Assembly (NCBI GenBank): GCA_944548615.1
Contig: OX155957.1
Coordinates: 22,155,535 to 22,219,534, forward strand
Source of the DNA: Micropterix aruncella
Lineage: Eukaryota; Arthropoda; Insecta; Lepidoptera; Micropterigidae
Reading direction: 5' to 3'
Length of the DNA: 64,000 bases
Shown piece after piece: positions 47,861 through 58,564 of the stretch. The notes under the pieces are model-generated. The model saw only the letters and a program-made list of their open reading frames with translations. It was not told the DNA's origin and searched no databases. How positions within the stretch are numbered: position 1 is the first letter of the stretch; the number at the start of each line of letters is the position of its first letter. The position numbers were made by a program, and so were the translations under genes.

Positions 47861-48724
47861 AATCGACAATGGGCTAGTTCAATTAGTCTTTAAAAAAATA
47901 AGTAGGTATCTCAAAGACTGAGCTTGAACGTACAAACATACTGATACAAAATTACCTCAATTTGAAAATCGATATTTTAAAACGAGTAACCTAACTAACA
48001 GAGTAGGCTTCGCACGTACTAGAACCATTAAATGAGCTACCACCTTGAAACGGAATCAAAAAATTTAATCTGCATAGTCTCACTGCTAACACTAATACAC
48101 AGAAAGTGAATCCTCAGAGGAAAATCTTGTTTTTTTAGGAGTCACCCATTTTTATTATTGAGATTTTTAAATATTGTGAAAGTGAATATGCCCCTGCTTT
48201 TAATATCAATTACGCGAAGTTGAATGTTTTTAATCAAAAAGGTAACTGTAGATAACTGTACTAATTGCGCTAATGTGTTCCTACAAATCTGCAAAATATA
48301 TATATTTTTTGAAACCGAGATCACTATCCAGATATTTTATGACCTTATGGCTCGTTTTGGTTGTAATCCTCCAGTTTTTGTTTTTTATCAAAACATAACA
48401 CATACCGTTACTTACTCATCATCATCATCATCATCATCATTTATTCATTCCATAAAAGCATTTCACAATACTGAGGAACATGTCAAATTTTACAATCATA
48501 ATTGACCGGATGATAAAACCGCTTTGATTAATTAAAAGGAAAAAAAATAATTGTAATCAGAGGTGATTACTTAAAAATAGTCAAATTTACAAAATAATCA
48601 ATAATCAAACAAATAATAATCAATACCATAAAAAGAAAAATTCTGAAACATGCGTAATTAAAAACAATGTCAATAAAATCTAAAACTTAGTTCGAAAGTA
48701 TAGTCATAATATGGTTATTTATAA
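47861..48724. other. Intergenic DNA with (TCA)n microsatellite
   Basis: A (TCA) tract of about eight units lies at 48417-48441. No gene recognised. Confidence 0.45.
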
Positions 48725-49030
48725 TCAAGCAATTGTGGACGTAATATCATAAAAGTCGTCCAGTTTGTAAAGGGCATGTTTGACTAACTGATTTTTCAAG
48801 CAGATTTTATATGCTGCCATCTCAAGTCGTTTCGTTGATGATGGCAAAGATTGAACAATTTAAAACTTATATATAAAAATGTTTTTTGATATTTAGTCAA
48901 GCGTACTTTAGGCAATAACACATTGTTCTTATGTCGCGTATTATGGCTATGCCGAGTGGAGTGAAGCTCGCAATTTAAAACATTCTCTTTGGCGTATAAA
49001 AGGCACTGATATATGTACATAGACGACATG
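48725..49030 (-). pseudogene. LINE reverse-transcriptase C-terminal fragment, frameshifted
   Basis: The minus strand reads HSHNTRHKNNVLLPKVRLTK, YQKTFLYISFKLFN, then after a frameshift SLPSSTKRLEMAAYKICLKN and QLVKHALYKLDDFYDI. This is the T-R-x-K/R-N-x-x-x-x-P-x-x-R ... K-L-F/Y-N-x-L-P arrangement found at the ORF2 C-terminus of many LINEs. It corresponds to the fragments at 40950 and 62050 but is a different family. One frameshift lies near 48855. Confidence 0.7.
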
Positions 49031-50160
49031 GTAAGGATACCAAGGATACTACTTCCATTCCTCGTTTATTCGCAACAGCAAACGGAAATATGTACATTCC
49101 TGACGTTGATTGCTCTGCGATTGACGCAGGGGCGTTCGCTCTAATGACCGATCGCCCCTATTGTTCACAGTATAATACCAGATACTCGATATGCAACATA
49201 CTAGCATTGATTTTAACACTATAAAATCAATGATACTAGGTATAAGCACGCATTACAACAACGTCCTATCCGTTTAATCTTAGATTATCACATAGTATAC
49301 TTAAGACCAGACGGTTTACATGAATATATTATGGATATAAGTCACTTCCTGTGAAGTTAATATGATATAAGTGTGCTGGCTGTAACTGAAATACAATAAA
49401 ATTAATTTAAAATGCTAGCCAAATGAGAACATTACAAATATTAGGAGATTTTATGAAATTCCATACCTAATATGGTTTGTGTATTTTAAAGAAGGGTAAA
49501 TGCAAATAAAACATGGTAGACCTGGAAAGTCATTGAGAAACTCAAAACAAAATATATTTTTTTTTGTTTATTATAATATAAACAACAAGAAAACATAAAA
49601 ACATTATAAGCAAGCAAAAGTACTTTATAACACTCATGACATATACAATCGAATAAATGTCTGAAACTTAGAAAAAATTACAGAAATTGACTGTCAAAAA
49701 AATTACAAATTTGTGCATCAAACTTACTAAGTTTGATGGTTATTACCTAAAATGGCCTTTTCGCTATATCTTAGTAAATATACCTACCATGTATTTCGAA
49801 ATTGACTTATGCTCGCAGAGAGCATGTTTGAGAGCACGTTCTTTCAATGAACACAAAAACCATTTATTTTTTAAGAGTCTGTTCGTTCCTGCTTGCTTTG
49901 AAATGTTCTTAAGTAAGAAGAAAAATGTATAGACTCGAGTTTAGACTGTTCATCCAAAATATTACCTTGGCGGTCTGCTGGTACAATTTCTCCCTAATTT
50001 TAGTTGCGAAAGTTGAATAGTGATGATAGAACAAGTACATACCTATATTAAAAATAATAAAAACACCACTGCCGTTACAGATAGTGAACTATTGATTTAT
50101 ATTTATTTTTATTACAGTTTTTTATGAAATATTTGTGGTTTATGTATTTATCCATATAGG
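49031..50160. other. AT-rich intergenic DNA
   Basis: No gene recognised. Confidence 0.4.
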
Positions 50161-50162
50161 TA

Positions 50163-50606
50163 TACGGAGTGTTTTTGCTGGACGGGCATTGTATTTAGTG
50201 GGTGAATCAGTACAATGTAGTAAGCAACTTTTGATTAAAATAAATGGAAAAAAAAAACAAAAAACATATATTTTTTAGAAAAAAAATAATGTTTGTTTTT
50301 CAAAAAATATTATATTTTTTTATTTAATTTGAAACTTTGAAAAAGTTGACTTTTAAATAAAGGTTTATGAAGCGTTTTAGCGCGCTGCGCCATCTAGCGG
50401 TAGGTAATATAGCTTAAATAAACAATATTAGCGATACTTTACTTACCGCTAGCTAGATAGAGCATCGTGATCACAGCTTTTCACACTATTTAAAAAAATA
50501 AAAAAAACAAATTTCAAAAATAGTTAAAAATAAAAACAAAAGTTGCTTACCTCGTTGTACTGATTCACCCACTAAAAAAATGCCCGTCCAGTAAAAACAT
50601 CCTGTA
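50163..50606. mobile_element. MITE with 75-bp inverted repeats and TA target
   Basis: The left end TACGGAGTGTTTTTGCTGGA and the complement of the right end TACAGGATGTTTTTACTGGA begin inverted repeats of about 75 bp that include GACGGGCATT and GTGGGTGAATCAGTACAA. TA lies outside each end, as for Tc1/mariner targets. The centre has a second inverted pair, CTAGCGGTAGGTAA (50395) and TTACTTACCGCTAG (50440), so the whole 444 bp can fold. Non-coding. Confidence 0.8.
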
Positions 50607-50894
50607 TATATGTAGATATATTTCCGGAATGTACTCAATCAGACCTTTAATTTGACACTAAACACGATATTTTTATGTTAATTTATTAACATTTGGTCAT
50701 TTAGGCAACTACTTACTTGATATTTGGAAAGTTAAGGTAACCTATGACACTCAGGATGACATAACGATTCTAATAACCTTACACATTTCTAAATCGCTTC
50801 AAGCTTTTAGAAGTTATGGTGGGATAATGAAACGGAAAGCATACATTAGATGAACCCTGAACATATTACATTCATTTTTTGTTGGGCAGTAGTG

Positions 50895-51250
50895 TAAAAA
50901 GCCAAATGAAAGAAGAAAGATAACAAAAGTAAAACAAAAAAAAACTGTTAAAGAATAGATGTTTCATCAAATGCTTCGATGCGAAATAGACGATGCCTTT
51001 TTTAAAGTGTAATACAGGGAGCTGGTTCCATAGCCGTGCTGAATGGAAGACGAAAGAGTGTAAACATACGATTGATAAGAGGAATCAAAAAGATATTTAC
51101 CCCAGTATTTGAACGGAGGGGTCGAGAACGTAGGTAACTACTATGGGAATTATTGTTTTCCTTTAATAGAGCTTAATTTAACTCGATTTAGGTATCTGCC
51201 ATATAGTATCTTGTCAAATGAGTGATCTTTAATTGTTGATGTTGACACCA
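50895..51250 (-). pseudogene. LINE ORF2 C-terminal fragment, heavily decayed
   Basis: The minus strand reads YLNRVKLSSIKGK, TPPFKYWGKYLFDSSYQSY and, one frame over, FHSARLWNQLPVLHFKKG, then KHLMKHLFF. SARLWNxLP with a downstream FKxxLKxHLF-like end is the usual LINE C-terminus. Several stops and at least one frameshift are present. Confidence 0.6.
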
Positions 51251-51339
51251 TTGCTCTTAAGGGAGGATACCACCATAAAGTTTGTTTCCTCAGGTTTGTT
51301 TGCTTCTTGTTGGTTTCTTCTCTTTATTGTCAAATTTTA

Positions 51340-51524
51340 CTAGGGGACGGGGTTATTATCATACGACAATCTCTTACAACCAACCCTACTATGAAGTGTT
51401 TATATGTATATGTGGGTGTAAGAAGTGTGGATCTTGTTATTGCATTGGATCGACATAATTGAAATGGTAAATGGACCAATTCAAACGGAAAATTGTAACC
51501 CAGCCGAGAAACGAACCCGGAACC
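51340..51524 (-). mobile_element. tRNA-derived SINE, copy 6, 5'-truncated in the B box
   Basis: The complement carries CAGCCGAGAAACGAACC, a decayed B-box end, then CATTTCAATTATGTCGATCC, a short CA-rich stretch and GGTTGGTTGTAAGAGATTGT. Truncation just inside the tRNA-like head is common for retroposed SINEs. It lies directly beside the LINE piece at 51540. Confidence 0.75.
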
Positions 51525-51539
51525 CGGACAACATTCCAC

Positions 51540-52340
51540 TTTTATCTACCTAGCGATGCTTCTGAGCATCTATTTTTTTGTGTCCATTACAAGACTTCTT
51601 CCTATAAACATAAAAAATCTCTTGCACAGTCTCTTCTCTTACCTTTCCTTGACTATACAGATGTGGCTTATCTCGATTTATCAGAGGAACTGCTCAACAA
51701 ACTAGAACGTTTGCAAAATGTATGCATACGTATGATCTTCGGTCTACGTAAGTATGATCACGTGTCCGAATATAGGGCACAGTTAAAGTGGTTGCCAGTA
51801 CGGCAAAAAAGAAATGTTCATATGTTTGCTCTCCTATGTATATCGTGTACTCTCCTAATTAACACCATCTTATCTCCACGAGCTTTTCGAACCACTAAGT
51901 TCCCACGGTCTCGTACTTCGGTCAGCCTCTGACAGTTTACTAAAAATTCCAAGTCATAATAGTGATTTATATTTCTATTCTTTCTGTGTCCTCGGTGCAA
52001 GACTCTGGAACGATATCCCAGCAAACATACAAAATTCGCCTTCTTTACCATCGTTTAAGACTCACCTTAAGGATTACTACCTTTCTAAGAAGTATTCAGT
52101 TCTTCCCTTTCTCTCCTCTTCTTTTCCCTATTTCCTCTCCTCGGGCATTATTAGTTTTAAATTCTCCCACTTGTCTGTATTTTATGCAGACGATCTGTAT
52201 GTTATGTAATAATCTTCATTTTCACAATGTGCGTATGTACCACTGTGTTTAGGTTAGTTGTAAGACATTGCCATGTGGCAATAAGCTCGCCTTTTGTATA
52301 ATAATTAAGTGCAAATAAAGAGTGTATTATTAGTATTATT
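51540..52340 (+). pseudogene. LINE ORF2 C-terminus plus 3' end (SINE partner family)
   Basis: The frame 51540-51932 reads AQSLLLPFLDYTDVAYLDLS, EELLNKLERLQNVCIRMIFG, then LRKYDHVSEYRAQLKWLPVR: the conserved post-reverse-transcriptase region of a jockey/CR1-like LINE. After frameshifts, VLGARLWNDIPANIQNSPSL and PSFKTHLKDYY continue to about 52092. The 3' region ends GGTTAGTTGTAAGACATTGC, CAATAAGCTCGCC, AAATAAAGAGTGTA and then (ATT)n. The polymerase domain is absent. A second, more broken copy is at 17783-18690. The 3' end resembles the SINE tails. Confidence 0.8.
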
Positions 52341-53034
52341 ATTATTATCTATGTAGTGGTAGCGTACAGACAGCCCTTCGCTTCTATGAGTGCAAGATCG
52401 GTCCTTTGCATGGAAATGACCTACTATTCTAATTTACTATGTCTCTAACAAATAATATGATCCTCACAGGAAAAATATTTATAAAGCATTACGTATATCG
52501 ATTTGACGCTATGTAGAACATATTGTGGTATAAATATTTGTTTACATCGTGCTTTGGATCTTTCGCAACCTATCCATATACAAAAAATAGCTGAATCACT
52601 ATAAAAGAATACTAACATAACACTCTCGGGAAGTGCCCTTTGCCTGTCTCTGAGTCCTAATGCCTCTTTCGATTTTGTGTAATATTCCCTTGAAGTATGT
52701 GGTATTTATTGCGAGAATCTAATCGCTTGTATTTCGGTCAATATTTGCGATGTGCATGGACACTCCCTTGGATATTTCCTTCCTATCATTCTGAGGAGTG
52801 CTGAAGAGACACCCTATGTGGTGCGGGTGCGTTTGACGCGTGAATGTGAACACGTCTCAAGCAAATACGAGTCGTGTGGTCATTGGAAATAAAAATCGTA
52901 TAGATGTGCCTTTCCGAACATTAGTGGTACAGGAGTCTCGTGCAGAAGCACACCCAAGGGGGTGGGTGCGTAGTGTGTTCCGATCCCTCCCTGTACCATT
53001 TTTATAGAATTTAAAAATTGTTAAGGTTACAGGT
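52341..53034. other. Intergenic DNA, nothing recognised
   Basis: The minus-strand frame 53075-52857 has no recognisable domain; I do not call a gene. Confidence 0.35.
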
Positions 53035-53391
53035 ATTATCCTGGATTCTCGGCTACATTTTCGAGTGACCGACAAGGATGACGACGAACAATGATCTTTT
53101 GATCCATCAGCGTAAATTTGGTTTCAAATTTTGTAATCAAACGCCTCACGGTCGATTCATTTGGCGCATTATTGCGACCGAAAGCATAACGTAATTGGCG
53201 AACAGTTTTCTCAAAACTTTCACCATTTTTGTAATGTGTTTTTACAATAATTAAACGCTGTTGGTTTGAATACTACTCCATATTCTTAAACGCGTGGTCT
53301 GTACGTGACAACTATAAAAAAAATCACCGTACAACTCGTATTTACACAATGGCGGCAAATTTAAATCCGGCGCTCTTGTTGAGACACCTTT
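53035..53391 (-). pseudogene. Mariner/IS630-type transposase N-terminus with element end
   Basis: Minus strand from about 53277: QQRLIIVKTHYKNGESFEKT, VRQLRYAFGRNNAPNESTVR, RLITKFETKFTL, then MDQKIIVRRHPCRSLENVAE and a stop. This is the helix-turn-helix DNA-binding head seen in transposase-like proteins of the IS630-Tc1-mariner group (HYxNGES ... R ... STVxRLIxKFxxT). The catalytic DDE/D part is missing. Upstream, AGGTGTCTCAACAAGAGCGC (complement of 53372-53391) looks like the element's terminal repeat. The segment is 3'-truncated. Confidence 0.6.
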
Positions 53392-53416
53392 TATAACGGA
53401 AAGGAGATATAACTAA

Positions 53417-55651
53417 ATTCATTTTGACATAGAAATTGAACGAGCCTTAAATCCTTTAGTGAAAGAAGATGTTCATCACCCGTCATTTGACATTTTCGTT
53501 CCGAACCTTAGATACAAACCTCTTATAACTCCAGCTATCTCTCGAAATAACTTCTCAAAGGCGGATTATCCATCTCTCAATTACTATTTATCACTTATCG
53601 ACTGGGACAATGTTTTATTGACAGATAACTTAGACAACGCTATTGGTGTATTCTATACTACAATTGGCGCAGGGATCGATTTGCATGTTCCGAGGCAAAA
53701 AGTGATATCTAGTAAATATCCAAAGTGGTTCTCGCCAGCTCTAATCAATATTATAAAAGAGAAGATTAAATACCACCGAAAGTGGAGGCGGTACGGGAAT
53801 CCGCTCGATTATGATGCCTTTTCCTTGCTACGATCGCGACAGAAATCCATGCAGAAAACATGTTATCACTCTTATATTGCAAACAGCGAGAATAGTATAA
53901 CCAAGAATCCAAAGCAATTTTGGGCATATGTAAAGGGTATTAAAAAAGATCACGCTCTGCCTAGCCGTATGAAACTCAACGGTGTCTTTGCAACGGAGGG
54001 CCAAGCGATTAGCGAAAGCTTTGCCGATTATTTTAAATCGACATACATCACCGGGCAACCTGTCAATGTAATGCCGGTTAGTGACAATCTAGATACAATT
54101 TGTGGTTTAAGTAATATCCAAATCATCGAATCTCAAGTCCTAAAGTATCTTATGAATTTAGACCGCAATAAAGGACCTGGTAGCGATGGTATACCACCTA
54201 TTTTTGCCATCAACTGTGCGAAGGAACTTTCCCGGCCACTAACATTGCTCTTTCGACGCTCTATTAATGAGGGCGTATTTCCTTCTGCTTGGAAAGAAGC
54301 CATCGTCGTACCGGTACATAAAGGAGGCGCCAAAAACTGCGTAGAAAACTATAGGCCTATTTCAATATTGCCAGTTTTTAGCAAGCTCTTGGAAAAGGTT
54401 GTTTACGACCAGCTATATCAAGCTCTCGCTAGCTCGTTCACAGAGCACCAACACGGGTTTCTTAAAAATCGGTCGGTTGTTACAAATCTCGCTCATTTTA
54501 CTGATTATACTTTGGGACGTATGGATCGGCGTATTCAGGTGGACGCGATATATACTGACTTCTCAAAGGCCTTTGATCGTGTCAATCATGTTGAGCTAAT
54601 AGCTCGTCTGTCGTCTATGGGCATACATGGAGATCTGTTAAGGTGGATAGCATCCTACGTTTTCAAGCGAAGGCAGGCCGTTGTCGTTGGTGGATTTAGA
54701 TCTAGTTTCTTTGGCATTGAGTCTGGTGTTCCACAGGGATCCCATTTAGGGCCTTTGCTTTTTAATGTTTATATTAACGACATCGGTACTTGCTTTAATC
54801 ACTGCGACTATCTCCTTTACGCAGATGATTTGAAAATCTTCATGGGAGTGAAGAACCATGGCGACTGTCAACTGATCCAGGAAGATCTGAATCGTTTCAC
54901 TCGTTTTTGTGAACAGCGTAAACTTTCTTTAAATGTAGCTAAGTGCCATAAAATCTCATTTTCGCGAAATGTCAATATTATTAACTTTAAATATACAATT
55001 GGCAATGATGAAATTCTGGAAGTAGATCGAGTGCGTGATCTAGGAGTCATCTTAGATCGCAAGCTTTTAATGGATAAGCACATTGATTCAGTCGTCAACA
55101 GGGCTTACAGCACCCTCGGTTTTATTATGAGAGTTTGTAAACCTCTTAAAAACACTCATTCTTTGACAACGGTTTATGTTGCATACGTACGCAGCCTGCT
55201 TGAATTTGCTTCTAATATTTGGTCTCCACAGTATGCTACATACAAGCTGAGGATTGAGCGTATTCAAAAACGATTTATACGTCATCTAAATTACCGCTTA
55301 TTTTCCAACGGCTTGTCGTACGCTGAAAGTCTGCAACGCTACGGTTTAGAGACATTAGAGGACCGGCGAGTAGTGTCAGATATGTCGTTTCTACATAAAA
55401 TTGTTCATACTGGGTTGGACAGTTCATACCTCCTGAGTAGGGTGAGCATACGAGCGCCTTCCCGACTCGCACGTGCTCACTCAACTTTTTACGTACCAAG
55501 GTTCAACACTAACTATGGTTCCAATTCGTTATTGCCGCGCGTTATGCATGCATACAATGTATGCTTTAACGATATTGACATATTTAACCATCAGAATAGT
55601 CGATCCTTTGTTAAGGAGGTACGTGAAAAGCTGATTATCAGATCGGATTGA
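53417..55651 (+). CDS. LINE reverse transcriptase (ORF2, lacks endonuclease)
   Basis: An open frame of about 745 codons with no internal stop. No true start exists: the frame is open from 53417, and the first listed codon at 53459 is GTG. Counting from 53459: the pre-polymerase region has KYPKWFSPALINIIKEKIKY (about residue 85); reverse-transcriptase blocks are NYRPISILPVFSKLLEKV (297), YTDFSKAFDRVNH (364, first catalytic Asp), GVPQGSHLGPLLFNVYIND (423) and YADD (454-457, catalytic pair). The C-terminus carries LLEFASNIWSPQY. The activity would be target-primed copying of its own RNA, but without the APE endonuclease and ORF1 it cannot move by itself. Intactness implies a recent insertion. 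Exact clade not assigned. Confidence 0.9.
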   Translation: MHFDIEIERALNPLVKEDVHHPSFDIFVPNLRYKPLITPAISRNNFSKADYPSLNYYLSLIDWDNVLLTDNLDNAIGVFYTTIGAGIDLHVPRQKVISSKYPKWFSPALINIIKEKIKYHRKWRRYGNPLDYDAFSLLRSRQKSMQKTCYHSYIANSENSITKNPKQFWAYVKGIKKDHALPSRMKLNGVFATEGQAISESFADYFKSTYITGQPVNVMPVSDNLDTICGLSNIQIIESQVLKYLMNLDRNKGPGSDGIPPIFAINCAKELSRPLTLLFRRSINEGVFPSAWKEAIVVPVHKGGAKNCVENYRPISILPVFSKLLEKVVYDQLYQALASSFTEHQHGFLKNRSVVTNLAHFTDYTLGRMDRRIQVDAIYTDFSKAFDRVNHVELIARLSSMGIHGDLLRWIASYVFKRRQAVVVGGFRSSFFGIESGVPQGSHLGPLLFNVYINDIGTCFNHCDYLLYADDLKIFMGVKNHGDCQLIQEDLNRFTRFCEQRKLSLNVAKCHKISFSRNVNIINFKYTIGNDEILEVDRVRDLGVILDRKLLMDKHIDSVVNRAYSTLGFIMRVCKPLKNTHSLTTVYVAYVRSLLEFASNIWSPQYATYKLRIERIQKRFIRHLNYRLFSNGLSYAESLQRYGLETLEDRRVVSDMSFLHKIVHTGLDSSYLLSRVSIRAPSRLARAHSTFYVPRFNTNYGSNSLLPRVMHAYNVCFNDIDIFNHQNSRSFVKEVREKLIIRSD

Positions 55652-56010
55652 ATTAGCATGCACAAGCACTCACAAGCACATTCGCACTACAGATACACAC
55701 ACCCACACACACATACATACACGCACACACACATACAAACACACATATACACACCCTCACACATACACGCTCTCCATCACACAAACACACACTAACATCC
55801 ATACACTCGCACCTAGCAATTTTAACCGTTACTTTTAAATTCTTTTTGGTATTATTTATTTTGTATTGTTTAGCATATTTTGTAATCCTTATATAGCAAA
55901 TAATTTAAAACATCATTGGCTTTGTTACTGGTGTATATATTATGCTTATACGTATTTTTTTATGCTGTATGTTTTTAAGAAAAATAAAATAAAAATAAAA
56001 TAAAAATAAA
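53417..56010 (+). mobile_element. Non-LTR retrotransposon (jockey/CR1-like), 5'-truncated
   Basis: Contains the open reverse-transcriptase frame (separate entry), a 3' untranslated region with a CA-rich stretch (55660-55800), TGTAATCCTTATATAGCAAA at 55881 and a terminal (AAAAT)n-type tail to 56010. ORF1 and the endonuclease domain are absent: homology starts abruptly at 53417, right after a stop and 26 bp from the mariner-type terminus. A 120-bp relic of the same family is at 4165-4288. I could not find a target duplication. Confidence 0.85.
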
Positions 56011-56414
56011 TTATGACGACGTATTACGTATATAAAATAGTTAAAAAAGGCGAAAAACATCGCTTTTTTAATAGTTTCGCAATAAAACACGCATTATTTC
56101 AAAAAGCACTGTGTATGTTAAATTAAAAAAAAATAAAATGAAAAAGTCTGTTATATTTTGATGGACGTTTAAGAAAATACCAATAAAATAGGTAACGATT
56201 TTTATGGGTTTATTTTGTCACTGCACAAATAGAGTCCTTTAGTATTTAGTTGTTTGTATATAGTACGTCTATTTTATTTTTTGGGGTTTATATCGATATT
56301 CAAAACCACCGTCAATGGTGAAGGACATTATAAAATATTTTGGAAGGGATGAAAATTCTGGAATTCCTACCATGTCCACAATAAATGCTCTGATAATAAA
56401 TCAAAAGAATTTTT
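56011..56414. other. AT-rich intergenic DNA
   Basis: Nothing recognised. Confidence 0.4.
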
Positions 56415-56930
56415 TTTTTTAAACAAGCTTTCACTTTTTATCAAGTAGTGCCAGTGGTACTCTATCGGCGCCATCTTCAGACCCTTGTCATCGTGTGTAA
56501 TGGAAAGCCCTCATGACAAACAAAACACAAAACAAACAAGTCCAAACTCGAGTATATTAGCATTTTTATCGGCGAGTTCCAGTGACAATCTTCCGGCTCC
56601 ATTTTCAGACCATCGTCATAATGTAAAATGGAAATTACTCATGATATCAAAACATACTACCCCAAATTCGACTGTCCTACCATCTGCTATCAGGGAGTTT
56701 TAGTTTCTATATACATCCCGGCTCATCAAATTAGCTCGATAGTACCATATCATCATCAAATCATCTCGATAGTACGATAATATTGCATTGTCACCGAACT
56801 TTTATAAGTATGCCAAATGTCAGCTTAATCAGATACCAGCAAGTGGTCGAAAAATGGTTTGCAAATGTTGAAAAGGACAAGTTACATACAAACATTGCAA
56901 GTTAAGAATATAAAGCTTGTATTAAGTTAA
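56415..56930 (+). mobile_element. Minisatellite-bearing MITE K4 (128-bp units)
   Basis: The left end TTTTTAAACAAGCTTTCACT and right end AATATAAAGCTTGTATTA are imperfect inverted repeats. Two diverged units contain TTCCGGCTCCATTTTCAGAC-like sequence 128 bp apart (CAGACC at 56478, CAGACC at 56606). Related in layout to K1. Non-coding. Confidence 0.6.
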
Positions 56931-56944
56931 CAGTAAAAACACAT

Positions 56945-58445
56945 TTTTAAAAACAAGCTTTGATTTAAGTCCTCTGTCCGAGCCAACCCTGAGTGCAGCA
57001 GCCATATCATAGTGGAACTAAGAACGGGCTATCATAATTGGATGCTATACAGAATTACGTGCTTGTGCTAATGACCGCTGAGGGGTCCCCTCGTCAGGAC
57101 CCTACCCTGAGCGCAGCAGCAGGTGAAACTTAGAAAGGACTATCATAATTATATGAGTATACGACATTTCGTTTCTGTGCTGTTGATTGTTGAGGAGTCC
57201 CCTCGTCGGGCACCAGCCCTGGGCTCAGCAGCCATGTCATGATGAAACTTATTTATTTATTTATTTTCGGGAAACATAGAGCGCTTCATTAATTATTACT
57301 AATTATTCTAATACAGAGTTTCGCTGGCCGATTAATTGTTTCCTACATTATTTTCTTATACGGTAAATCAAAAATTGCATTGCACTAAATTAAATTAAAT
57401 TAAATTGCAATTGTAAGGATAGGAAAGGAGAGGGATGGGATATATGTAGGATAGGATATAGATATTCAAATTATATTCACTGTGTAATCACTTTCTAGAC
57501 GCCTAGTGAGCTAAGGACAGCTTCGCTGAATTTAGGTTGATTCAGGTAAAAAATGTCTATTATATCTTCGAATCGTCTATTATATGTGGTCATCAAGCGG
57601 TGCATAACAGAGTTTTGGGCGTAACTAGTGCTCACACGAGGGATTTCGAACGTACGAGGAGAGCGAACCCTTCGTGGCGGAATCAACAACGACAGTTTCT
57701 TTAACAAATGAGGGCTATCAATTTTGTTATGAATTATTTTATGCAATAATATCATATCAGCCGCTGTGCGGCGGTCTTCCAGTGAACACATACTGAAATA
57801 GTTCAGCCTGCTCTCGTAGGTTCCAAGTCCCAAGTGCTCACGATAGTCCAGGTATCTAGTAAAACGTCTTTGGACGCCCTCCACCCTATTTCTATACACG
57901 CCATATTGCGGATTCCAAATCTGCGATGCGAACTCTAAGGTGCTACGAACATAGGAAAAGTAAAGCGTTTTAAAGATGTTAATGTTCGAGAATGGTTTAC
58001 ATATTCTATTAACAAAACCCAGAGTCCTCAACGCCTTGCCAACAATACAGTTGATGTGTTGATCGAACGTCAGCTTTTGATCCAGTTGTACTCCAAGATC
58101 TCGAATGCACTGAACTTCAGGGATATATTCACCATTTACGCGGTATTTGAAATTGGTGCGGTATTATATAATGAGCTATAATAAATGAATGCGTATACAA
58201 AATTTCGTGTCTGTGTTGTTGACCGTTGAGGAGTCCCCTCGTCGGGAGCCAATCCTGGGTGCAGAATCAGGTCATGCTCACCTTAACAGGTTATGCATTG
58301 TCATCGGAACTAAACCAACATGTAAAATTTTCAACTTCATAGTATAAGAGGAAGTGGTTCTAATTCTGCTTGCAAGATTTGACCTAAACAAACATACTGA
58401 CAAACATTGCAAGGTAAATAAAAGCATGTAATAATGAACAGCAGA
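56945..58445 (-). mobile_element. Minisatellite-bearing MITE K5, split by a LINE
   Basis: The ends AAAACAAGCTTTGATTTA (about 56957) and TAAATAAAAGCATGTAA (about 58412) are imperfect inverted repeats. Units of 119 bp with GTTGAGGAGTCCCCTCGTCG occur on both sides of the LINE piece at 57256-58165. The region GAATCAGGTCATGCTCACC is shared with K3, K6 and K7. It begins only about 15 bp after K4, so two such elements sit in tandem. Confidence 0.7.
57256..58165 (-). pseudogene. LINE ORF2 C-terminal fragment inside MITE K5
   Basis: On the minus strand, the frame from about 58155 reads GEYIPEVQCIRDLGVQLDQK, LTFDQHINCIVGKALRTLGF, YVRSTLEFASQIWNPQYGVY, then RVEGVQRRFTRYLDYR and a stop at 57495: the region after the polymerase palm in the same clade as the LINE at 53417, but a distinct family (about half the residues differ). 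The 3' region to 57256 ends in (AAAT)n. Truncated at its 5' side inside the reverse transcriptase. Confidence 0.85.
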
Positions 58446-58564
58446 CGTTGTTTTGTTCGCACGGGACGACGAAAGAGGACGAAACTAGCCGGATAGACAA
58501 GCACGCCGGATAGTTCACATGTATATGTTATGTTAGGGGAGTCTATACTGTTGTTGCCTTACAC

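Noticed and set aside
52857..53075. 72-codon minus-strand frame beside the transposase head
   Set aside because: No family resemblance; it only partly overlaps the transposase remnant and is read in a different frame.
55660..55800. CA-rich stretch as an independent microsatellite locus
   Set aside because: It is part of the 3' untranslated region of the LINE at 53417-56010.
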